Shown here one piece after another: positions 43,362-54,555 of a DNA stretch of 64,000 nucleotides. Under the pieces are notes generated by a model. The model had not been told where the DNA came from and did not search any database. It worked only from the letters and a program-made list of their open reading frames with translations. Position 1 is the first letter of the stretch, and every line of letters begins with the position of its first letter. The stretch is from contig OV884059.1 of assembly GCA_930367215.1 (NCBI GenBank), forward strand, positions 67,055,393 through 67,119,392. Reading direction: 5' to 3'. Source of the DNA: Pollenia angustigena. Its lineage: Eukaryota; Arthropoda; Insecta; Diptera; Polleniidae. The translations under genes and the position numbers were made by a program.

Positions 43362-43518
43362 AGAAATGCAAAACCTGTTAACATTCATTGGTCACTTATG
43401 CGCTGGCATCAGGGCCACAATATATATTTAGTTTAAGATATTAATACTTATTGTTATTTTTCTCAAAGAAAAGATCCAATAAACAAAATAAGAACGCTTA
43501 AAAAAAAAAAAAAAAAAA

Positions 43519-44279
43519 CAAATTAAATAGGAAACTATAATATAAAGGAAGTGGCATCCTTAAAAGAAAAAGCAATTGTGATTGGCAATAATGACAAATT
43601 ATGTAGAAAAGCTCTGTGTGAAGGGATAGCTTTTTCTCTAAAAGTTTCGTTCTAACGGGTCTTGGGTAATAGAGTAGCAAATTTCCAAACCCATATTCAT
43701 ACTTACATATTTATATATACATACGTATAAAGCTTAAAAAGCAAAAATAAAGCCCAGGAAAAAATTCAGAGCGCAAAACTTTTCTTTGTAGTGGTAAAGT
43801 TTAAAATTATATTTATTTATTTAAAAGTAACTAATTCATAAAAAATATGCCTTATTATTATATATTTTTTTATACTCTAAAAACGCTGTGATAGTTGCAA
43901 AATTAGACAAGCCGGGGACATGGCGTTTTAGCATTATTCGGGTACGCTAAATCCAATGGTGCCCACCGTTTTTTTTTAGGTTAGCTCTTGTTTTCAAGAT
44001 ATACCGTAATTTCGAAAATGGAGGAGGTTGCACAACATATGTATATTCGCGTAACTCAAAAACGGTTAAGTTTATTGAAATTTCTGATAACACCAAAATT
44101 TCCTTTAAGAAAAGTTAAACTTTTTTTAATATGAGCAGTAGGGCTATAACTTTTTGCAATTTTTGCAAATTAGAAACTATTTTTTTTTTGGAAAAAAAAT
44201 AATTTTTTATCAAAATTTCAAAATTTTTGCTTTTTAAAAATTCATAAAAAATTGGAAAATGCAGCTAGACTTTTTATTT
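43519..44279. other. Intergenic DNA after LINE copy 2
   Basis: No gene recognised. The segment 43.88-44.28 kb (AAAACGCTGTGATAGTTGC onward) looks like non-coding repeat DNA, but no second copy was found in the window. Confidence 0.4.
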
Positions 44280-44530
44280 TTTGCAGACATATAAAAACTA
44301 AATGAGGTCGGTCATACATTTTATCCCACTAGGGGAAACTCCTGGGCATTTATGGGACTTTTTCTTCAATATATCTCTAGTCTGCATTGAACATTTTATA
44401 TGGGAGCCCCCTTAAGGAATGGAGATAGCGGGTAGGTATGTTAGAAATAAATGATTAAGATGAAAAATAAAGTGGGGTTGGCCATACATTTGTCCCATCT
44501 AGGAGCATCCTATATACCTTGTCTAAAAAA
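44280..44530. repeat. Dispersed repeat shared with 15.0-15.2 kb
   Basis: ATTTTATATGGGAGCCCCCT, GGAGATAGCGGGTAGGT and ATGAAAAATAAAGTGG correspond, as reverse complement, to the segment at 15040-15240. It is a diverged non-coding repeat. Confidence 0.6.
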
Positions 44531-45231
44531 AATGTAAATTTCGAGCACAGTGTAATTATTTCTATTGTATAATGTATATGTAAAATTTAAAAATTGATTA
44601 AAAAAGTGGTTTTTAAATAATTAATTATAAGCCGACTATAATATTAATTAACTATGTATAAATTTGTTGACAAATAGCTAATTAGTAGTCATTTATAAAG
44701 CCATGCAATGATGGTCAGTTGTTCAGTTGACTACTGCCTATGACATTTTTATGGTAAAATAATGAGTAGGCGACTAGGAAAAAAATCACTTTATCAACCA
44801 TATGTTATTAAAAAACCAGTTTGAAGTTACTTAAAAATGTGTTTGACTTCCTACAGGGCAAGAATGATAGAATAGAAGATTACGCCACCCCGAAAACAAA
44901 ATTGAAATCTTCTGCGCACATATGACGTCACGCAAACTGCTTTCCTATTGGCCACGAATTTCAAGATGTCAAACTAAAAATAGTTGCTGTAACATTACAG
45001 TGTGACTATTATTTTGTTCTTTAAATTATTTAGTAGCAAAATATTGTTTTTTTTTATACATTAAGTTGTTATTTTGTAAAATTTCCTCTTTCTAATACAA
45101 ATATTTCAAGAAATTTTTGTTTTGCCACTATTAAAATCAAACAAAATTTTATTTTTTAGTACAACTTCTCACTTAATTTTTTAATTGCTATTTTGCTTGC
45201 ATTTGCCCACTGCACACTTCATGTTTATATA

Positions 45232-46152
45232 ATGGGTGATTTTTTAAGAGCTATAGGAAAGTTTTTTGAAAGGAAAGTTTTTTGAAACAAAAAAAATGTA
45301 TGAAATCTTTATTTGAATCGATAGTGAGGTCCATATAATTTAATGTTTGAAGATTATTTCATGCAAATGTGGACCGTGACTGCGCCTCATATGATCAAAT
45401 GGTACTCTTTCCAACAGTTCGGCCGGTATCTCATGAATAAATGCTTCAATGTTGTCTTCCAATGATTCAATTGGGCATGTGTGTATAGACATGAGCTTTA
45501 ATATAGCCCCACAAAAAATAGTCAAAAGACGTTAAATCGCACGATCTAGGCGGTCAATTGACCAGTCCCGAACGCGAAATAAAATGTTCACCGAACTCGC
45601 CTCTCAATAAGTCCATTGTTAAGCGTGCTGTGTGGCATGTGGCACCGTCTTATTGAAACTAAATGTCATGCAAGTCAAGCTCTTGCATTTTTGGCAAAAA
45701 AAAGTTGGATATCATCTCACGGTAGCGCTCACCATTCACAGTTACGTTACGATTCGCATCATCTTTGAAGAAGTACGGTCCAATGATGCCACCAGCCCAT
45801 AAACCGCACCAAACTGTGACTTTTTCTGGATGCATTGGTAGCTCTTGCAATGCTTCTGGCTGATCTTCACTCCAAAATCGACAATTCTGCTTATTAACGT
45901 ACCGAATAGCCGCTTCAGTGGGTCGATTAAACTTACGATAAAATGGAAGAAGCGCGCGATGACCGTTCTTAACAGAGCACGCATTTTGATAATAAAATTC
46001 AATTATTTGCAAGCGTTGTTCGTTTGTAAGACGATTCATGGTTAAATTATAGACCAAACTGAAGATGTTTGACAGTGAAACAAAACACGAAACGTGCGTC
46101 AGCTGATTAAATCAGTGTTGCCAAAAAGATTATAACTAAAAAATCACCCGAT
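45232..46152 (-). mobile_element. Internally deleted mariner element
   Basis: The ends are ATGGGTGATTTTTTA and TAAAAAATCACCCGAT, with TA on both outer sides. The transposase gene inside is on the minus strand and lacks a central segment. Nested within the hAT-like M3 element. Confidence 0.8.
45340..46057 (-). pseudogene. Mariner transposase, internally deleted and frameshifted
   Basis: From about 46039 it reads MNRLTNEQRLQIIEFYYQN, RALLPFYRKFNRPTEAAIR, and then jumps directly to YVNKQNCRFWSEDQPEALQE, the start of the catalytic block. The helix-turn-helix remainder and first catalytic Asp region (roughly 130-170 residues in family members) are deleted. It continues VTVWCGLWAGGIIGPYFF, NGERYREMISNFFLPKMQEL, then after broken frames a DGATCHTAR-like block, PRSCDLT and a final frame with SLEDNIEAFIHEIPAELLER, ending LHEIIFKH. 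Inactive. The deletion preserves the frame. Confidence 0.9.
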
Positions 46153-46699
46153 ATAATTGTTATATTTTTTCTTTGGCTAAAATTGTTGTAACTTCTGTAA
46201 CGCTTTTTTTAATTTTTGTTTGTTTTTATATTGTTTTTCATAAAATGTTAGCTAAAATCCGTAATTTAAGAATAATAAATAAAATATATTTTCTAGAAAC
46301 TTAAAATTATTTTAAATTGCAGGGTTACCATCTTTTGAAAAATTCATGCATATTTTATAAGAAATTCGATAATCTTAGGGTATATTCGACATGGCAACCC
46401 TTGCCAGGGACAAACTACGTCATCTTACAATAAATCATGCGCATGGCGTAATCTTTTATTCTATCATTCTTGCTACAGGACATGTCAAGTATGCTCTAGC
46501 ATATTTCATATTTTCCAAAATAGAATAATTTTTGATGTATGTACTTATTTTGCATAAATTTACATATTCGGGTTGGCGACCGTTTTTAACAAAATAATTG
46601 CTTATGAGTCAATCTGTTGCAATTACAAAACAAAAATAAAGGGTAGTCCAACCAAAACGCACAATGTGAATTGTAAATAAGACAAAAAGTTTTCAGAGA

Positions 46700-47220
46700 A
46701 TTATCTGAGAAACGATCTATGAAAATTATGTGTGAAACGAAACGGTTTCGGTGGCATACCTCTATCTGATGGTCCATATATTTTTAATTACTCTGAGACA
46801 TAATTGAGGTTCAATGTCGTTAATGTGCAGAGTTATCTCATCCTTTAGCTCTTAAATTGTTCTTGACTTATTGACGTAAAATGTTTCTTTTAAATATCCC
46901 TTAAAGAAAGAAGTCCAACGGTGTTAAACACATGATCGTGGCGGCCAATTAACATCGCCAAGACGTGAGATAACACGGTCATTGAATTTCTCGCATAAAA
47001 GAGTCATGGTTTCGTTGGCTGTGTGGCAATTGGCACCATCCTGTTAGAACCAAATATCATCCAGGTCCATATCCTCAATTCCTAGCCCCAAGAAGTCCGT
47101 TATCATCTCGCCATTCGCGGTAACTGCTTTTTCAACCTCATTTTCGAAGAATTACGGCTCAATGACGCCGCCAACCCATTACACGCACAAAACAGTTGCT
47201 CTACCGATGGTGAACGTAAA
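46700..47220 (-). pseudogene. Second mariner transposase relic (C-terminal half)
   Basis: Minus strand reads ENEVEKAVTANGEMITDFLG, EDMDLDDIWF, stop, QDGANCHTANETMTLL, CEKFNDRVISRLGDVNWPPR, then KGYLKETFYVNKSRTI and ELKDEITLHINDIEPQLCLR. It matches the catalytic domain of a mariner subfamily different from the 45.3-46.1 kb copy. Multiple stops, so a fossil. Confidence 0.82.
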
Positions 47221-47479
47221 CATAAGTATGTATTTTCAATATATTCTACAGTTTTGTATGCAAATCATAGAACATTTTAATTAGAAAACTTACAAAAAAC
47301 ACATGATTATATTTTTGGCAATAAGAAAAAGTGCTAAATAGGTCAAACTTTAATTTATGTTTAAACTAGATCGGCGGCAAACGGCGCCAACAGTTAAAAA
47401 CTAAGTCAAAATTGGGAAGGTAAGCTAAAAATCATATTTTTTTTTGAAAATGAAAGTGGTGTCTCAATCTCTGTCAGCG

Positions 47480-48480
47480 GTGGTGCATATCGGACGGTGT
47501 TGTAAAATATTGTTAGTCCAGCTGTGGAAAACCATCCAAACTTGCGGGTTTAACAAGCACATACTGCAAGTGCCTCAATTGCTTTGTTAAGCACAAGCCA
47601 TTTTAGCTGGCCTTCACGTTCACCAGATTTAACAGCTCCTGACAGTTTTCTTTGGGGATATTTAAAATAAAGAGTGTACTTCAACTAAAAACCAACATTC
47701 GAAATGTAATCATGGCCGTTACACCCGGAATACGCTAAAAAGAACACGTATGTGCGAAGCAGAAAATGGACATCACTTACAGGCAGTGTTGCCAGTAGAT
47801 TTTTCGAAAAAATACCTACACATGCTGAAATAAATCCGATTTTTCCCTACCCGATGAAAAAATTTCCTTTATAAAAATCTATACGAATTATTGTCATTAA
47901 AATAGAAAAAACATTGGTTATAAAAAATAAATTTTATTCGAATAGGTATATTAAAGCTTTGACAAAGCTTTTCTTCATCAAAAAATTTAACAAGAACACA
48001 TGAATACGAAGTGTCTGGTAGGTCGACGGAGACAAAAAATTCATATTTTTGTAGTTTGAGTGTTAGTTGAGATTTTTTTTCCTCTGCTAGCACGTTTGCT
48101 ATATTATTGTACACTTTGTTCTTCCCAATTTGCTCTTTTTTTGTAACTGAGGAGTCTGGGGCTATTTTTTTTAAAGCGGTTGTACTACATCGTTCTCTGC
48201 AACAATAGGTTTATGCGCATTTCAAAATTTTACCCATGATCTTTTTCTATTACTCGCTTTTGAAAAAGAAAATATCATTAAAAAAAAACATTTTGTCTCT
48301 CATAAATAATGCGATATGTAGAAAAATCCCTACATTTTGGAGATTTTAAAAAATCTGTCTAGTTTTCCCTACGCTTCTATTTGAGTATCAAAAATACCTA
48401 CATGTAGGGATTTCCCCCCACTTCTGGCAACACTGCTTACAGGATATATTTTTTAAAAAAATTGCAAAAATTTCCCCAAT
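47480..48480 (+). pseudogene. Third mariner-family transposase relic, interrupted by a hAT MITE
   Basis: Plus strand reads FSWPSRSPDLTAPDSFLWGY (the third catalytic region), YLK, a decayed segment, and then AENGHHLQDIFFKK when the MITE at 47784-48435 is removed. The C-terminal GHHLQDI block is typical of one mariner/Tc1-like branch. Several stops; fossil. Confidence 0.68.
47784..48435. mobile_element. hAT-type MITE with perfect 8-base target duplication
   Basis: The terminal repeat CAGTGTTGCCAG is exactly mirrored by CTGGCAACACTG, flanked by identical CTTACAGG (47776-47783 and 48436-48443). The CAGTGTTGCCA terminus and 8-base duplication are classic for hAT. 652 bases, no transposase. Internal arms with AAATACCTACA / CTACATGTAGG blocks also pair. 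Removing it restores the reading of the surrounding mariner relic. Confidence 0.93.
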
Positions 48481-48603
48481 AATATTCTGTATTTAAATCT
48501 AATATTTTAAATTATAGAGGCATAGCTAAATTAAGTGTTATACCAAAATTATTTGAAAAACTTATATATGATACACTGTCGCATCATGCATCTTCTATAT
48601 TAA

Positions 48604-49746
48604 TAGGCTTACCACCTTTTAAAATTGCCAAAACGGGACACCACTAAAAAATCATAGAAAAATTCAAACAAATCCGTTTATGTATAATTATTATACTATT
48701 TTATTTGGAAAATCAACAATCACACATCTTATATATAAATACGGGAACAATTTTTTTGTGTTTGATTTTTAAGTATCTTATCGCCCACCGATTTTAATGA
48801 AACATATATCGTTTTAAAGGAATTTGTGTGTAGATGTGCACAATATATTTTTTTCTAAATTTTTTTGAATTAAAGTGTTTGAAAAGCGTTTTAATTTATC
48901 TTGCAGACAAACGTTCAAAGTTCTCTTAAAATGTGTACGTTTTTGTTGTATTTATAACGCACAGGTTTTCTCGAAAGTAAATGTCGAGTGGACGAATTTC
49001 GGCCACCGGGCGATCCTAGTTAATTTAAATTTTGTAAAATCTAGACTTATAAAAACACTACCAAAACATAAACGTTAATAAATATAATATACATAGTTGA
49101 TAGCAAAAGTAACATAAAATAGAATTTTAAAAAGTGCAATTATTTCACTCTTTAGTTTTATATTTATATTTTTTTTTATCAATTTTAGCAGTTTTTATTA
49201 TTCTCTTTATTTAAAGTAATAAATTCAAAAAACTCAGCAAATCTTAAAATTGAAATGAACCAACAACTCAGCTAAAGGAACAAGCATCCCAGAGCGCGTA
49301 TCATGCCTACACAGCAATTACTAGGTGGTACAATAAAAATATATTGCACTATAATAAACAAATTTGGACTTTCCCCATTATCGAAAAATTTTAACCATTT
49401 TTGGATTATTTTATTTGAATGGGGTATTTCGGTCATAGAAGTTGATGCACTATATATATAACGACAAAAGGGAATCAAAATGTTCCAGTGTTGCTAATTA
49501 AGGCGGAATTATTTAACAGGTAGTCGCAGTTCCATGAAGATGCCAAATTATTAAACACAAGCGAATTTACTTTACCTGTACTTGCCTTGCTCATACACAA
49601 TATAACTTGTGTATTATGATTCAAAGTTGACAGCTACAAAAATAAAAACGGGACAAATGGCGTCCAGTTCAGAGTATCGACGGGACACGGGACATTCCAC
49701 TCTAAAACTGGACTGTCCCGGCGAAAACTGGCCAGTTGGCAAGTCT
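48604..49746. mobile_element. hAT-like non-autonomous element inside the LINE
   Basis: The left end TAGGCTTACCACC and the complement of the right end TAGACTTGCCAAC are similar, of the TAGNNTTGCC type found in hAT elements. ATATTA is present on both sides and only once in the reconstructed LINE codons (TCT-ATA-TTA-TCT). The interior has GGGACA/TGTCCC-rich ends, a Helitron-like hairpin near 49000, and no transposase. Confidence 0.72.
48985..49019 (+). mobile_element. Possible 3' end of a Helitron-like element
   Basis: ATTTCGGCCACCGGGCGATC then CTAG resembles the hairpin plus CTAG at 11770-11791. Adjacent blocks also agree (AAGTGGTCGAAATTCGG versus GAGTGGACGAATTTCGG), supporting one dispersed family. 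Confidence 0.45.
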
Positions 49747-50935
49747 AATATTATCTCCAACACAACATGGATTTCGTAAATCATGCTATACAGCTACGAA
49801 TCTTCTAGAGTTGACAACTTGGGTAAATGAAGGGTTTGTTAATGGCATGCAATCAGATGTTATATTTAACGATTTTAGTAAGGCGTTTGATAAAGTTAGT
49901 CATGATATTTTGCTGTTTAAGCTTGATCGGATGGGTCTTATTTTATCACTTCTTGAATGGCTTAGTTCATACTTAAAAGGCAGAACACAATCTGTTAAAT
50001 TTCGTCATTCATATTCAAACTGTATAAATGTAATATCAGGTGTTCCTCAAGGTAGTCACCTACAGATGATGTAAAACTATTTATTTCCTTCAAAAACTCT
50101 GATCAGCCAGTTCTTTTGCAGAATGATATTAATAATTTAACTACCTGGTGCAGCATTAACTAAATGGATCTTAAGGCGAAAAAATGTAAATATATGATTT
50201 TTACAAGATCAAGTCCAATAAATGGTAGCTATATTATGAATAATATAGTTCTAGAATTAGTTGATAATTTTAATTATCTTGGCGTACTTTTGCATACACA
50301 ATTATACTTTAAAAGTCACATATTGTTAACAGTCAATAAGGCTACCGGAGTACTTGGGTTCATAAAACGTTGGGCTAAGGAGTTTTCCGATCCATATACA
50401 ACAAAGCAATTGTTTACTACCCTAGTTAGACCAATTCTTGAATATGGATCTGTTGTTTGGGGCCCTCAATATCAAGTACACTCTAACAAAATTGAGTCAG
50501 TTCAAAAACAGTTTCTGTTGTTTTGTCTTCGCGGTTTGCGTTGGAACCCTTACAAAAGGTTGCCATCATATGAACATCGCCTCGCCCTTATTAAGTTGCC
50601 GACATTAAAAAGTCGTAGACATATGTTAAATGTTACTTTTTTGTTAAAATTAATGAACGGTAGTCTTCATTCCGAATTTCTTCTTAGCAAAACAAATTTA
50701 CATATTCCTCTTCGATCATTAAGAAATTATAATATCCTTAGCATAAAATATTATAGTACAAACTATGCTAATTTTGATCCATTCCGCAGAATCTGTGATG
50801 AATTCAATTTATTGTATCCATTTATAGATTTTAATAAAAGTTTGGAAATCGTGAAAAGAGATATTCTATTACACCTTAATACAATAACCTAAAAAATTTA
50901 TTATATTTTAATTTTCATATGTAAAAATGTCATTT

Positions 50936-51202
50936 CCCAGTAAAAACTTCGCCTACAAAATATGTAATGTGTTGAGTAATCAGAAAAACATTAGAGCACT
51001 ACTTACATTTCTACTGTAAGAACCAATGAATTTTACAAGGGAAGTCCCAAAATGAACGCATTAAAAAGTAAGTCATTATTTTTTTTACCTGCAGAAAAAG
51101 TAGTTATAGAAGTTGTTATACATGTAGTTATAGAAGAAAGCTACAAAATAATGAGTTAAAGAAGTTATTCATTTTGAAAAAGTAGGCGAAGTTTTTACTG
51201 GG
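50936..51202 (+). mobile_element. MITE family M4, copy 1
   Basis: A 267-base unit bounded by CCCAGTAAAAACTTCGCCTA and its complement TAGGCGAAGTTTTTACTGGG. Internal blocks include GTTGAGTAATCAGAAAAACA and AAGTCCCAAAATGAACGCAT. It lies 44 bases after the LINE frame ends. No target duplication was resolved. Confidence 0.88.
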
Positions 51203-51298
51203 TTATATTTGTTTTTTTGTTAAATTATTTGTAATTTCTTAATTATGTTTTGTATAAATTGTATTTTAATTAGTCTGTAAGGATGATTCCATAGACTT

Positions 51299-51557
51299 CG
51301 CAGTAAAAACTTTGCTTACTTTTTCAAAATGAATAGCTTCTTTAACTCATTATTTAGTAGCTTTCTTCTAAAACAACTTATTTAACTCCTTTTTTCTGGA
51401 TGCATTTAAGTAAAAAAATAATGACTTACGTTTGAATGCGTTCATTTTGGGACTTCCCTTGTAAATGTCATTGGTTCTTTCAGTAGAATTGTAAGTAGTA
51501 CTTTTATGTTTTTCTGATTACTCAACACATTATTTTGTAGGCGAAGTGTTTACTGGG
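51299..51557 (-). mobile_element. MITE family M4, copy 2 (inverted)
   Basis: The same unit as copy 1 in the opposite orientation: GCAGTAAAAACTTTGCTTAC at left, GCGAAGTGTTTACTGGG at right, with the reversed internal blocks. Together with copy 1 it makes an inverted pair separated by about 96 bases. Confidence 0.86.
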
Positions 51558-53622
51558 TTTAATAAATAAATAAAAAAAAAAATAAAAATTATAATACATA
51601 ATCCCATAAATTAAAAAGGTTATAAACCATATAGCTCATTCTGCGCCACCCTGTATATTATCCAATGTTTGAAGAAAAGTAAAGATCTATATCACGGTTT
51701 AATCATCTACAATGTACGCTCGAAGCGCCAGCTGAATGTTGTAGTTTAACTTGTATATGATTTTTCCATGATCTATAGCAATTTCAATAATTAAAGTATC
51801 TCCCAATTTAAAAATAAATAAATAATTTTCTCTTGTAATGAATAAATACATAAGTATGTGTATAAGAGAATTCAATAACAAAAATAAAGAGAAATTTTTC
51901 GAATACGAAGTTGCCGTCAACCTGTCTGAATGAAAGCAAACATCACAAGGCAATAATTGTGTGTGATTTTGTATGTGCGGCAGTTTAAATTCGATAATAA
52001 CATCTTGTACAGGATAAAACTTTTTTGCAAGGATTCAAAGAGAATATTCGAACGTTATATGAGGAGACTTTAAATGTGAGAAAAACAATGTACATAAATA
52101 TTTCAATGTGTGAGTTTGGTTTTTGCATTTTAGTATGCTTTTACATTTCTTTAAGTAAGGGAAACTGACGCATTCTTAAATCACAGTTTAAACGGACTTT
52201 GAATTCTTTTTTTTAAATTTATTTTTGCACTTCAGAAGTATGACGCTCAGTTTGCCATTATTCTTTTTAAGCTCAACCGCAAAATGAAGAAGATTGATTT
52301 TAAGGACTTATTTACATAAATATATTACAGTTCATTAGTTTAAAAAAGGAAACGTAGCATATTACCAGCAAGTCCTTTGCATGAAAATCATACTCACTTA
52401 GTGTACCTTTCTGCATTTACTGTGAAAGTCCAGTTTGGTATTTAGACATGTTGAATTGTTCGTTGAATTGTTGGATTAAGGATATTTATGACACTCAACT
52501 GTAAACGTTAAGCCAATACAGCAGCACAGCAGTCACTTAGTTATTCGGTTATTCAGTATGTAGGCTGTCTAGTGCTACTGTCAACAAAAACATTGAGTCT
52601 GCCATGGTTCAACGTCTGGGCCATACATACTTACGTATATGTACTATGTACGCTACGAGAATAACAACCTGGGTTTTTTACAGGATTTTGTTTCTGTCAA
52701 TGCTTTTTCACATGAAATGACGTACGTCATAGTGATGTGTCCACCATATAAATTGCTTATAATTATCTTGTGGTAAACAGGCAAACAGACTTAGAGATAA
52801 GTAATGTATTGCGATAAATAATTCAACAGCTAAATACATACATTTTCGTCTTGCTATAACTGCAATGAATAAAGAAATTCAGTATGCGAATAATCGTTTG
52901 TGTGTGTGTTTCTGGGCAGCCCAGTTGGCCACGTCTCTAAGACATTCTTAAGGATGAGTCAATGATAACATAAAACCTCTGACAATAAAGAAGGGACAAC
53001 ACCGAAATTTGCAAACAAACTGACACGAAAATCATGCAAGGCGAAAATATCGACAATATTGCTTCGCTTTTTGTCAATATTTCTTTACTCTCTGTATGAC
53101 ATAATCTAAAATCGGCTACAACAGCAAATTATATCTGTGGCATTTTGACAAAACATCTTAAGTCGAGAAAAGATAGCAAAAACTTTTAAAAAAGTCGGTG
53201 AAAAGTTAATTGCACTCTTTTAAGAACATTTTAATCTACATTCCTGCCAAATTTCATTATGATATCTTTATGTATATCAAACCTTAAAATTATTATGTTT
53301 TTACTCATGTTGAAATCCCTTTTACTTATTTACACTAAGGGAAATCACGATGGGTAGTGCAAAATGTGCAAACGATGCAAATGCGTGTAAAAATACACAC
53401 ATTTACACAACACAACAGCAAAATGCATCTATTTGAAATTTGCTCTTTTTTACTTCGTTTGCAATTAAAAAAACCATGAGCAAAATTATTAGTGCATATT
53501 TCCTCTGTTGCAAACAAATGTAAACAATAACATTTGACATATTAAGCGCCATATTGGTTTTAGGAAAACTTATAAATTGAACATTTTCGTGGATTTATAT
53601 ATAAAATAGATAATTAATTTAA
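51558..53622. other. Intergenic DNA, nothing recognised
   Basis: About 2 kb without a gene or repeat I can name. An 84-codon frame at 51699-51953 (minus) starts MPCDVCFHSDRL and is not recognised; its length is within chance for this composition. Confidence 0.45.
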
Positions 53623-54385
53623 AAGATTTTGTTTGTCGTGCTTAATTCTCAATTTTTAATGTTGATGAAGTGAGCTATTCCTGTACACATTTACTGCACT
53701 CATAAAATGATTACAGTAACTGATTGTGGGTTATTAAATTCGTTTTGCGTACTGTTAAAATTTAATAAAAATATAGTTATTTTACGAATAATTTTATTTT
53801 TTAACATTTATGTTTGTTATTCAAAAAACAAACTACCAAAAAATAATGTTCTTCCGTATTTATTTTGTTATGTAGTTTGATTTTTGCCGGTTAAAATATA
53901 TTTTTTAAAAGTAAAAACTATTCAATTTTAAGGAATATGAAGTTCAATAAATAAAAAATTTTGAAATTAATGAAAAAATCATTTGTTTTAAATGAAATGT
54001 AAATGATCCGTTTTTTAATGAATTTTAATTTGTTTAAAATGAATTTTCGTTTGAATTTAACTACATAATATTTCGAGTGTGGTTGCTGAGGCCAGATCGT
54101 CAGGAAACTTCATCCAAAGATTTTAGAAAAACTAAATATATTAAACCAAATAAAACTGTTAAGCGTATAAGCAACAGTTCTACTTGTAACAATATCAAAG
54201 TTTAAACAAAAACATCAACAAAAAACAGTGAGTTTATCTCTTCTTACATTCAACCTTGTACATTTTTACAAGCAACCGGTGAAAAGAGCATGCATAGCTT
54301 ATCCCATTAACAATAAATTTCAGTGTTCTTATCAAGAATAAAAACTAGGAATTAAGCAGGACTAACAAAATCTTTTACATTAATA
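53623..54385 (+). mobile_element. M1 MITE, copy D, interrupted by a short insertion
   Basis: The left arm starts GATTTTGTTTGTCGTGCTTA, then breaks at about 53695. It resumes at 54079 with GGTTGCTGAGGCCAGATCGT and ends with the right arm CAATAAATTTCAGTGTTCTT ... GAATTAAGCAGG. The interrupting 385 bases are bounded by CACTCATAAAATG and CATAATATTTCGAGTG, an imperfect inverted pair, so a second small MITE is likely. Confidence 0.75.
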
Positions 54386-54555
54386 TTTTGTGTTCCCAAA
54401 AATTACTTTGATAAAATAGATACTGTCGGGCCTCGATTATCCGTAATGGTCGGGACCAGAAGCATTACGGATAATCGATTTTCACGGTTAATTGAACAAC
54501 AAATGCCAGAAGTTTTTTGTGTTGCCAGAATAAATTTTTAGAAAAATAACACATA

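Larger units (their letters stand above)
38561..43518 (+). mobile_element. Jockey-clade LINE, copy 2 (both ORFs open)
   Basis: It consists of a 5' UTR of uncertain length, ORF1 38749-40719, ORF2 40716-43361, a 3' UTR with AATAAACAAAATAAGAACGC, and an 18-base poly(A) at 43501-43518. No nonsense codon or frameshift is visible in either ORF, and the polymerase catalytic motifs are intact, so it is potentially mobile. The A-rich run at 38681-38710 makes the 5' border hard to place. Target duplications were not resolved. Confidence 0.9.
44859..46472. mobile_element. hAT-like non-autonomous element, family M3, copy 2, with mariner inside
   Basis: The ends are CAAGAATGATAGAATAGAAG and the complement TTATTCTATCATTCTTG, flanked by CTACAGGG (44851-44858) and CTACAGGA (46473-46480), an 8-base duplication with one mismatch. 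It shares terminal and internal blocks (CATTTGCCCACTGCAC) with copy 1 at 23.0-24.3 kb. A mariner derivative at about 45232-46152 is nested in it. Confidence 0.83.
48484..50892 (+). pseudogene. CR1/jockey-group LINE reverse transcriptase, split and truncated
   Basis: 48490-48603 reads NYRGIAKLSVIPKLFEKLI and SHHASSI. After the insertion at 48604-49746 it continues ILSPTQHGFRKSCYTATNLL, VIFNDFSKAFDKVSHDIL (first catalytic Asp), SYLKGRTQSVKF and ISGVPQGSHL. A deletion then removes the block leading to the FADD motif, leaving TDDVKLFISF. A stop precedes a long open frame 50164-50892 (CKYMIFTRSS; FNYLGVLL; TTLVRPILEYGSVVWGP; ending HLNTIT). It is a different LINE type from the two jockey copies. 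Inactive, but coding identity is well preserved. Confidence 0.87.

Noticed and set aside
54420..54510. Pogo/Tigger-like terminus (CTCGATTATCCG) next to the Helitron
   Set aside because: Only one end is visible and no matching second end or TA pair was found, so I did not call an element.
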